DNA of 10,355 bases from an uncultured Collinsella sp. (GTDB lineage Bacteria > Actinomycetota > Coriobacteriia > Coriobacteriales > Coriobacteriaceae), in NCBI GenBank assembly GCA_958427895.1, contig CAUADW010000054.1:1-10355 (forward strand), written 5' to 3'. Under the pieces are notes generated by a model. The model saw only the letters and a program-made list of their open reading frames with translations. It was not told the DNA's origin and did not search any database. Shown piece by piece: positions 4,753-10,355 of this stretch. A program made the position numbers and the translations under genes. Within the stretch, counting starts at the first letter, position 1. Every line of letters starts with the position of its first letter.

Positions 4753-6648
4753 ATGGATGCTCGCGTCAAGCAGCTTGTAAATATGATCGAGGACGCTCAG
4801 CCTGTCGCTGTCGCGGTACTTGCCAAGCGTCTCGAGGTAAGCGAGCGCGCCGTGAGAAACTATATCCATCGCGCAAACGACAGCCTTGCAGGGGTTGCAC
4901 GCATCGTTGGCAGCAAGGGGCAGTATCGTATCGATGTTGCACGTGCAGATGAGCTTGCTCGCTTGCTAGACGGTGCGGCTCTGGCCCATCCGGGCATTCC
5001 TGATACGCGCGATGGCCGTGTGTCCTTCCTTCTTAACGACCTCCTCATGCGGTCCCAGTGGGTGACGATTGAGGAGTATGCGGATTTACTCTACGTTTCG
5101 GCGCGGACTCTGTCCAATGACATGCGTCTGGTAGAGCAGAAACTCGCCCAATTTGACTTAACGCTCGAAAAGCGCCCACGCTACGGAATCCGCGTTGCGG
5201 GCGGGGAGTCACAACGGCGCCTGTGCCTGGCCTCGCTGGTGAGGCCCGTGTTGCCCGACACCGACGATGCAAAGCTCGCCGAGCGCCTGCGGGCCATCGC
5301 CGCATGTGTGGACGATGCCCTGACGGCCTCGCCCGTCACGGTGAGCTCGCTGGCATCCCGCAATCTCATCATGCATCTTTACATTGCTCTTGGCCGCATC
5401 GAGCAGGGCTGCTATGTCCCAGCTGCAGAATCGGACGTTCAAAAACTGGAGGGAACGCGCGAATACGCCGCGGCTTTCCAGATTGCCGCAAACATCAAGG
5501 ATGCCCTGGGCGTGAGCATGCCCCGAGAAGAGGTTGCCTTTATCGCAATCCATTTGCTCGGCAGGGGCACGGGCGTGCCCGAGAAGGGCTCTGCCGTTAT
5601 CTCGGACGAGATGTGGGAGATTGCTTCCGAGATGGTACGTGCGGTCAACGATGAGTTTAGGTTTGACTTTAGCGGCGATCTTGAACTTCGCATGAACCTT
5701 GCTCGGCATATCGGCCCTCTGGGCTATCGCCTTGAATATCACATGCATATGGATAACCCCATGCTGCCCGATATCAAGACGAGGTTTCCGTTGGCCTATT
5801 CGATGGCAGCTGGCACCTCGCAGGTACTCGAGCGTCATTTTGGCAGCCAGCCCTCTGATGAAGAGCTCGGCTACATCGCCATGGCATTTGCCCTGGCCCT
5901 CGAGCAGCAAGCCGACCAGCCGCGTCGCAAGCGCATCCTGATCGTGTGCGCCTCGGGAGCGGGAAGCGCCCGTATGCTCGAGCACCAGTACCGCAAGCAG
6001 TTTGGCATGTATATCGATTCGATTGAGACATGCGATGTCGCCCGCGTGGGAACGTTCGATTTTTCGCACATCGACTACGTGTTCACAACGGTGCCGCTCA
6101 ACGTCAAGTTGCCCGTGCCCGTCCGCGAGGCCGATTTCTTCTTGGAGACGAGCGATGTCAACGCTATCCGCAAGGTGCTGAGCGACGACACTGCGCAATC
6201 GGACTCCGTAAGCTCTTTCTTTAGCCGTGCCCTGTTCTTCAACCGCGTTGAGGCGTCGTCGAAGCAGGCCGTTCTCCGATATCTCTCCGAGCGCGCCGTC
6301 GAGAGCGGCCGTGTCGATGCCCAGTTTGCCCAAGAGGTCGCCGAGCGCGAGAGCGCGAGTGCCACCTCGTTTGGCAATGGGGTAGCCATGCCCCATGGGA
6401 TGCATCCCTTGAGCGCCGAGGCCTTTGTTACCGTGGGCCTGCTCGAACATCCCATTCTTTGGGACGAATACGGCCATGAGGTCGATATCGTCTTTATGGT
6501 GTCGTTTGCCCGGTCGGGCGGCGATGAGGCGCGGATCTTGAGCTCACTGCTCGCCGAGATCTTTATGGACCGCCAGGGGGTCGAGCGCCTACGCGAGCGC
6601 CGGTCCTGGCATGAGCTGATGGCGCTTGTGCAAGCGCATACGGCTTAA
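4753..6648 (+). CDS. LicR-type PRD-containing transcriptional activator with EIIB and EIIA domains
   Basis: This 631-residue PTS-controlled regulator has a DeoR-type HTH (about 5-60), a second HTH (about 88-145), PRD1 (about 175-275, H208 and H267), PRD2 (about 285-395, H319 plus H330/H332), an EIIB-like domain with C399 in CASGAGSA, and a fructose/mannitol-type EIIA domain with H548 in AMPHG. This is the LicR/ManR/MtlR layout. It has no RNA-binding CAT domain, so it should act on DNA rather than as an antiterminator. In this family, phosphorylation by HPr and EII proteins at these sites switches activity. The second conserved PRD2 position, normally in an A-L-H-F context, reads AMAF here, with Ala378 in place of His. 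The start has a strong AAGGAGGAGG. It heads the operon and probably activates it. It could also be named for another sugar; the neighbours favour beta-glucosides. Confidence 0.92.
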   Translation: MDARVKQLVNMIEDAQPVAVAVLAKRLEVSERAVRNYIHRANDSLAGVARIVGSKGQYRIDVARADELARLLDGAALAHPGIPDTRDGRVSFLLNDLLMRSQWVTIEEYADLLYVSARTLSNDMRLVEQKLAQFDLTLEKRPRYGIRVAGGESQRRLCLASLVRPVLPDTDDAKLAERLRAIAACVDDALTASPVTVSSLASRNLIMHLYIALGRIEQGCYVPAAESDVQKLEGTREYAAAFQIAANIKDALGVSMPREEVAFIAIHLLGRGTGVPEKGSAVISDEMWEIASEMVRAVNDEFRFDFSGDLELRMNLARHIGPLGYRLEYHMHMDNPMLPDIKTRFPLAYSMAAGTSQVLERHFGSQPSDEELGYIAMAFALALEQQADQPRRKRILIVCASGAGSARMLEHQYRKQFGMYIDSIETCDVARVGTFDFSHIDYVFTTVPLNVKLPVPVREADFFLETSDVNAIRKVLSDDTAQSDSVSSFFSRALFFNRVEASSKQAVLRYLSERAVESGRVDAQFAQEVAERESASATSFGNGVAMPHGMHPLSAEAFVTVGLLEHPILWDEYGHEVDIVFMVSFARSGGDEARILSSLLAEIFMDRQGVERLRERRSWHELMALVQAHTA

Positions 6649-6682
6649 GACTTCTTTTGTCGATAACCCTGTCTGTCTACCT

Positions 6683-6703
6683 GCAATAAACCTCGAGGAT
6701 TGC
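6683..6703. promoter_or_regulatory. Interrupted palindrome before the PTS genes, candidate operator
   Basis: GCAAT (6683-6687) and ATTGC (6699-6703) flank the perfect 8-bp palindrome CCTCGAGG (6691-6698), with three extra bases on the left side. It lies in the 119-bp gap between the regulator gene and the IIA gene, about 65 bp before the IIA start. LicR-type activators bind inverted repeats ahead of their target operons, so this is a reasonable target site. TTGCGG (6700-6705) followed by an AT-rich GAATATTC (6724-6731) might be part of a promoter. No terminator is seen in the gap. Confidence 0.3.
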
Positions 6704-6767
6704 GGGCGGGAGATAGGCGTTTCGAATATTCAAGTACAAACCAAACATCACGGGAGAGGAGACCGTT

Positions 6768-7094
6768 ATGGACGATCAGGGAACCGAGATGGTTTCGTTT
6801 CAGCTGGTCGCTGCGGCGGGAGAGGCACGCAGCCTTGCCTTCGAAGCCCTTGAAAAGGCAAAAGCGGGGGATTTTGACGCCGCCGCCAAACTCATGAAGC
6901 AGTCAAAGGATGCGGGAATCAAGGCTCACCACATCCAAACGCAGCTGCTTTCGACTGAGGCAGCGGGCGAGCATCTGTCGGTGGATGTGTTGCTGGTCCA
7001 TGCTCAGGACCACCTCATGTGCTCCATGCTTGCTCAGGAGCTCGTGCAGGAGCTGATCTGCCTGTATGAGTGCACTGCAACCAAGAACGCCTAG
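6768..7094 (+). CDS. PTS lactose/cellobiose-family EIIA protein
   Basis: This small cytoplasmic phosphocarrier (108 residues) takes phosphate from HPr and passes it to EIIB. It is a three-helix Lac-family EIIA. The motif LVHAQDHLM contains the phosphorylated histidine (H78) and the metal-binding aspartate (D81) that holds the trimer together, at the same numbers as in lactococcal IIA-Lac. The helix segments AFEALEKAKAGDFDAAAKLM and KAHHIQTQLL also fit the family, and the length is normal. GAGAGGAG about 6 nt upstream supports the ATG at 6768. It follows the regulator and is first of the three transport genes, in the order A-B-C. Lac-family IIA proteins serve lactose, cellobiose, lichenan oligomers and chitobiose; the downstream GH1 gene favours a beta-glucoside. 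Confidence 0.95.
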   Translation: MDDQGTEMVSFQLVAAAGEARSLAFEALEKAKAGDFDAAAKLMKQSKDAGIKAHHIQTQLLSTEAAGEHLSVDVLLVHAQDHLMCSMLAQELVQELICLYECTATKNA

Positions 7095-7127
7095 CGGCGT
7101 GCGGTGACTATCCAACCAATCAATGCG

Positions 7128-7140
7128 AAGGGAATCCCTT
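7128..7140 (+). promoter_or_regulatory. Ribosome binding site of the EIIB gene inside a small hairpin
   Basis: AAGGG (7128-7132) is the only Shine-Dalgarno-like sequence for the EIIB start at 7141. It can pair with CCCTT (7136-7140) across an AAT loop, ending right at the ATG. This 5-bp hairpin could lower EIIB translation or make it depend on ribosomes arriving from the IIA gene. It also decides the start: the in-frame ATG at 7123 lies upstream of this site. Confidence 0.45.
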
Positions 7141-7434
7141 ATGAAGATCCTTCTTGTTTGCGCAGCTGGTCTGTCTACAAGCATTCTGATGAAGAAACTC
7201 GAGAAATATGCGGAGCAAAACGGCATCGAGCTCGATATCGATGCGGTGGGTATCGGCGAGTATCAGGAGACGTGCGCCAATTATGACGTGCTGCTCTTGG
7301 GGCCGCAGGTGTCCTACCAGCTCAACACCGTCAAGCAGGGGAGCGGTAAGCCGACCGCGGTCATCCCCGCACAGGACTACGGCATGGGCAACGCCGCCAA
7401 CGTGCTGGCACTCGCCCAGTCGCTGTTGGGTTAG
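7141..7434 (+). CDS. PTS lactose/cellobiose-family EIIB protein
   Basis: This 97-residue cytoplasmic phosphotransfer protein accepts phosphate from EIIA on a cysteine and donates it to the sugar bound by EIIC. It starts MKILLVCAAGLSTS, with the active-site Cys7 at the end of the first strand and the following P-loop-like AAGLSTS, as is typical of Lac-family EIIB. The segment DVLLLGPQVSYQ is a second family landmark, and QDYGMGNAANVLALAQSLL forms the final helix. Length is about normal. The start at 7141 is preferred over 7123 because the protein should begin directly at the first strand and AAGGGA lies just upstream. The gene sits 46 nt after EIIA and 9 nt before EIIC, clearly in the same operon. 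Confidence 0.95.
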   Translation: MKILLVCAAGLSTSILMKKLEKYAEQNGIELDIDAVGIGEYQETCANYDVLLLGPQVSYQLNTVKQGSGKPTAVIPAQDYGMGNAANVLALAQSLLG

Positions 7435-7443
7435 GAGGCGACC

Positions 7444-8793
7444 ATGGAGAAGTTCATGACCCTGCTTCAGGAAAAACTGACCCCTATCGCCAATTTCTGC
7501 GGCACCGAGCGCCACTTTGCCTCCATGCAAAAGGGCTTTATGAGCGCGATCAGCTTCATCTTGGTATCTGCCGTCTTTATGATCCTCGCCAACCCGCCGG
7601 TCACGGCCGACCTGGTGGCGCAGGGCGGGTTCTGGTCCGTCTTTGGCCCTTGGCTCGATTTTGCGACGGCCAATAAGCTCACGCTGCTCATCCCCTTCAA
7701 TATGACGATGGGCATACTGTCGGTGATCGTGACGTTCGCAATCGCATATAACCTGGCGGGCACCTACAAGATGCCCAAGCTTAACGCCGGCATGACCTCG
7801 CTGGTGATGTTCCTGATCGCCGCGGCGCCGTCGTCCTACTACCAGCTTGCTGACGAGTCCGTGCTCCAGGCGGTCCCCTGCACCTATCTGGGTGCGCAGG
7901 GCCTGTTTACCGCCATCATCGTTGCCTTGGTCTCCGTCGAGGTCACGCGCTTCTGCCAGACCAAGGGCATCACCATCAAGATGCCCGATGGCGTGCCGCC
8001 GTTTTTGTCCGAAACCTTTGGCGCCATCGTACCTATGCTCGCCAACATCCTCATCTTCTTTGGCGGCAACCTGCTGATCCAGATGGTCGATCCCGCGCTG
8101 TCCATCCCCTCGGTTATCGAGAAGCTGCTCGCTGCCCCGCTTTCCGTCGCAGTTGACTCTGTGCCCGGCGCACTGCTTATCTGCTTCATGACGCTGCTGT
8201 TTTGGTGCTTTGGCGTCCACGGCAACATGATCGTAATGCCCATCACCGCCCCGGTCTCGCTTGCCGCCTTTGCCGCCAACGCCTCGCTCTATGCTGCCGG
8301 GCAGCCGCTTGAGTTCCACCCGGTGCTCATGTCGTTGGCCATCAACCTCATCGGCGGCACGGGTAATACGTTCTCTTTTGTGGCGCTCTGCGCGTTTAGG
8401 GCAAAGTCGCAGCAGCTCAAGGCATTTGGCAGGGCATCGATCGTGCCGAGCTTCTTCCGTATCTCCGAGCCCGCGATCTTCGGCGCGCCCATCATCTTCA
8501 ACCCGATCCTCATGATTCCGTTTGTGCTAGGCGGCATGATCTCGGCCCTGCTGTATTGGGGTGCGGTCTCACTGGGTCTTGTCTCTAACTTCTACATCTT
8601 GGTGAGCGGCACGTTCCCCATCTTCGTTCAGGGCTTTGTCCAGTGCCTCGACCCGCGCATCTGGGTGTTTACGATCGTTTTGATCGTGGTCATGGCTGTG
8701 GTCTGGTACCCGTTCTTTAAGGTGTACGATAACCAGCTCCTGGCTCAGGAGCAGGAGAACGCCGCGGCAGCTTCTGCCGAGGATGCTGAGTAG
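7444..8793 (+). CDS. PTS lactose/cellobiose-family EIIC permease
   Basis: This 449-residue integral membrane protein binds the sugar and moves it across the membrane while it is phosphorylated by EIIB. About ten hydrophobic segments are visible, for example about 33-50, 83-104, 117-133, 150-168, 192-212, 240-258 and 395-422. The conserved histidine lies in FGVHGN (H259) and the conserved glutamate in RISEPAIFGAP followed by NP (E342). These match the substrate-binding His and Glu known in ChbC-type EIIC proteins. The short acidic, Ala-rich tail (QEQENAAAASAEDAE) is probably disordered. The start has AGGAGG 6 nt upstream and follows the EIIB stop by 9 nt. Cellobiose, gentiobiose or another beta-glucoside is the likely sugar; the sequence alone does not fix it. 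Confidence 0.95.
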   Translation: MEKFMTLLQEKLTPIANFCGTERHFASMQKGFMSAISFILVSAVFMILANPPVTADLVAQGGFWSVFGPWLDFATANKLTLLIPFNMTMGILSVIVTFAIAYNLAGTYKMPKLNAGMTSLVMFLIAAAPSSYYQLADESVLQAVPCTYLGAQGLFTAIIVALVSVEVTRFCQTKGITIKMPDGVPPFLSETFGAIVPMLANILIFFGGNLLIQMVDPALSIPSVIEKLLAAPLSVAVDSVPGALLICFMTLLFWCFGVHGNMIVMPITAPVSLAAFAANASLYAAGQPLEFHPVLMSLAINLIGGTGNTFSFVALCAFRAKSQQLKAFGRASIVPSFFRISEPAIFGAPIIFNPILMIPFVLGGMISALLYWGAVSLGLVSNFYILVSGTFPIFVQGFVQCLDPRIWVFTIVLIVVMAVVWYPFFKVYDNQLLAQEQENAAAASAEDAE

Positions 8794-8794
8794 C

Positions 8795-10249
8795 ATGAGT
8801 TACTTTGACAGAACGTCTGCCGCCGGTATGCCCGAGGGCTTTTTGTGGGGTGGTGCCCTCGCCGCCAACCAGGCCGAAGGGGGCTGGAACGAGGGCGGCC
8901 GCGGCATGTCGCACTCCGACCTGATCCCACAGGGTTCCGACCGCTGGGATGTAATGTTTGGCAGGCAAAAGCCCGTGGACGATCCGGACAGGCTGTATCC
9001 ATGCCGCTGGGGCAACGACTTCTTCCATCATTGGCACGAGGATGTCGAGCTTTTTGCCGAGATGGGCTTTAAGTGCCTGCGTCTTTCAATTTGCTGGAGC
9101 CGTATTTTTCCCACAGGGATGGAGGCCGAGCCCAACGGCGAGGGCTTGGAGTTTTACCGTCAGGTATTCGAGGCGCTGCGCGAGCATGGAATCGAGCCGC
9201 TTGTGACGCTGTCGCACTACGACTATCCGTTGGCTCTGGTCGAGCGCTATGGTGGCTGGCAAAGCCGAGAGATGATCGAGCGGTATGCGCACTACGTCGA
9301 GACCGTCGGACGCGCGTACCAGGGCCTCGTGCGTTATTGGCTTACGTTCAACGAGATCAACAGCGTGGCGCTGTCCTATCTCAACGCGGGTGTCACGCTC
9401 GAGGATGAGCGTGACCGTGCAGCCGTGACTGCGGCGTTCTCGCACCATATGTTTATGGCGAGCGCTCGCGCTGTCGAGATTCTGCACAAGATCGATCCCG
9501 CAAACAAGGTGGGTTGCATGGTCGCTGCCGGTGCGACCTATCCGTACCGTTGTGCGCCCGAGGACGTATGGCTTGCGTATGAGGAGGACCGCGGCCGCTA
9601 CTTCTACACAGACGTGATGGCTGCGGGCGCCTATCCTGCTTGGAAGCTGCGTGCACTCGAGAAAGAGGGTGTTCACGTGCCCTTTGAGCCGGGCGATACG
9701 GAGTATCTGGCAGAGCATACGGTCGACTTCATCTCGTTCTCGTACTATTGCTCGCGCTTGGTGTGCGCCGATGATCAGGTGATCGCCGAGAAGGCGGAGG
9801 GCAACGTGTTCCCGACGTTGCGCAATCCGTACCTCAAGGATAAAGAGACTGCCTGGAAGTGGCAGATCGATGCGCTGGGTTTGCGCGTGACGCTTGCCGG
9901 CTACCACGATCGTTACCATCTTCCGCTCTTTATCGCCGAGAACGGTGTGGGCGGACTCGATGCGCTGGAAGACGGCAAAGTCCACGATGCGTATCATATT
10001 GATTACCTGCGAAGGCATATTCTTGCGCTGCGCGATGCAATTGTCGAGGACGGTGTTGACCTGATGGGATACACGCCGTGGGGCTGTATCGATTTGGTGT
10101 CGGCCTCGACGGGGCAGATGAAGAAGCGCTATGGCTTTGTTTATGTCGATGCCGATGATATGGGCAAAGGCACGTTCGATCGCTACCGAAAGGACAGCTT
10201 CTGCTGGTACCAAAAGGTCATTGCATCAAATGGCGAGGACTTGAGTTAA
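8795..10249 (+). CDS. GH1 6-phospho-beta-glucosidase
   Basis: This 484-residue cytoplasmic glycosidase splits the 6-phospho-beta-glucoside delivered by the PTS into glucose 6-phosphate and the aglycone sugar. The N-terminus PEGFLWGGALAANQAEGGW is typical of GH1. The acid/base is E187 in TFNEIN and the nucleophile is E382 in FIAENG. Phosphate-binding residues of the 6-phospho branch are present: S438, K444 and Y446 in SASTGQMKKRYGF. Together these separate it from plain beta-glucosidases. Two starts are possible: 8783, which overlaps the EIIC stop, and 8795, one base after it. I chose 8795 because GAGG at 8779-8782 would abut the earlier ATG; spacing to 8795 is long, so translation is probably coupled to EIIC. 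It is the last gene of the operon. Phospho-beta-galactosidase activity is less likely. Confidence 0.95.
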   Translation: MSYFDRTSAAGMPEGFLWGGALAANQAEGGWNEGGRGMSHSDLIPQGSDRWDVMFGRQKPVDDPDRLYPCRWGNDFFHHWHEDVELFAEMGFKCLRLSICWSRIFPTGMEAEPNGEGLEFYRQVFEALREHGIEPLVTLSHYDYPLALVERYGGWQSREMIERYAHYVETVGRAYQGLVRYWLTFNEINSVALSYLNAGVTLEDERDRAAVTAAFSHHMFMASARAVEILHKIDPANKVGCMVAAGATYPYRCAPEDVWLAYEEDRGRYFYTDVMAAGAYPAWKLRALEKEGVHVPFEPGDTEYLAEHTVDFISFSYYCSRLVCADDQVIAEKAEGNVFPTLRNPYLKDKETAWKWQIDALGLRVTLAGYHDRYHLPLFIAENGVGGLDALEDGKVHDAYHIDYLRRHILALRDAIVEDGVDLMGYTPWGCIDLVSASTGQMKKRYGFVYVDADDMGKGTFDRYRKDSFCWYQKVIASNGEDLS

Positions 10250-10265
10250 CTCTTGCAGGTCTGTT

Positions 10266-10299
10266 GCCCCCGCGGTCCGCTTCGGCCGCGGGGGCTTTT
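10266..10299 (+). terminator. Intrinsic terminator of the PTS operon
   Basis: GCCCCCGCGG (10266-10275) pairs with CCGCGGGGGC (10286-10295) in a perfect 10-bp stem. Its loop can extend the stem with CCG/CGG around a CTT tip. TTTT follows at 10296-10299. It lies 16 nt past the stop codon of the GH1 gene and closes the operon. Confidence 0.9.
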
Positions 10300-10305
10300 G
10301 TTCAA

Positions 10306-10337
10306 GACTTTAGTCTGCTGGCCGCGCAGCGGCCAGC
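10306..10337. repeat. Two adjacent palindromes after the operon terminator
   Basis: GACT-TT-AGTC (10306-10315) is followed at once by GCTGGCCGC (10317-10325), GCA, GCGGCCAGC (10329-10337), a perfect 9-bp stem with a 3-nt loop. TTTAAA follows. It may be a back-up terminator, or a terminator for a gene entering from the right on the minus strand, or a palindromic repeat unit. The remaining bases to 10355 show nothing. Confidence 0.4.
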
Positions 10338-10355
10338 TTTAAACCACCCGCTACG

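Noticed and set aside
5209..6477. 422-residue open frame antisense to the PRD regulator
   Set aside because: The sense strand carries recognisable HTH, PRD, EIIB and EIIA domains. The antisense frame has no ribosome binding site or family pattern.
7120..8319. 399-residue open frame antisense to EIIB and EIIC
   Set aside because: It is very rich in charged residues and His/Gly, as is typical for the reverse of a membrane protein gene in GC-rich DNA; the sense proteins are clear.
9086..10213. 375-residue open frame antisense to the GH1 gene
   Set aside because: The sense frame contains both catalytic glutamates and the phosphate-binding residues; the antisense frame is a composition artefact.
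1..10355. tRNA or rRNA genes
   Set aside because: I saw no cloverleaf with a TTC-type arm and no rRNA-like stretch in the gaps.

Overview
The window looks like chromosome of a high-GC Gram-positive gut anaerobe. The closest match I can suggest is Coriobacteriia, and Collinsella in particular. This rests on GC-rich genes with strongly C/G-ending codons, strong AGGAGG-type ribosome binding sites, several phosphotransferase (PTS) genes and a fermentative carbamate kinase. The genus is an inference from style; no rRNA or marker gene is present.

Left part (1-3417), mainly minus strand. Bases 1-55 look like the right end of an IS3-family insertion sequence whose body lies outside the window. Next, on the minus strand, is an AAA+ ATPase of the AAA_14/DUF4143 type (269-1630). 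It is more AT-rich than its surroundings and is preceded by three near-identical 17-bp direct repeats spaced 33-34 bp. Upstream of it, also on the minus strand, is a tight two-gene operon: a DUF3830-like (cyclophilin-fold) protein (2399-2815) followed 2 nt later by an unrecognised 174-residue soluble protein (1872-2396). About 600 bp of intergenic DNA, much of it AT-rich, separates this pair from the next gene, which is divergent.

Middle (3418-4752). A single, very strongly codon-biased carbamate kinase gene (arcC) ends in a textbook intrinsic terminator. Between it and the next operon lies a cluster of nested inverted repeats built on the unit AGTCATTGGGGAC.

Right part (4753-10299), plus strand: a complete beta-glucoside/cellobiose-type PTS operon. 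In order it encodes a LicR-type regulator (HTH-HTH-PRD-PRD-EIIB-EIIA), the Lac-family PTS proteins IIA, IIB and IIC, and a GH1 6-phospho-beta-glucosidase, and it ends in a strong intrinsic terminator. The three PTS proteins would import and phosphorylate a beta-glucoside such as cellobiose. The GH1 enzyme would split the 6-phospho-disaccharide in the cytoplasm. The regulator would sense PTS phosphorylation state and activate the operon.

Most of the window is recognisable metabolism. The parts not explained by known families are the DUF3830/unknown-protein pair, the repeat array in front of the ATPase, the nested repeat cluster at 4491-4588, and the loss of a conserved histidine in the second PRD of the regulator.
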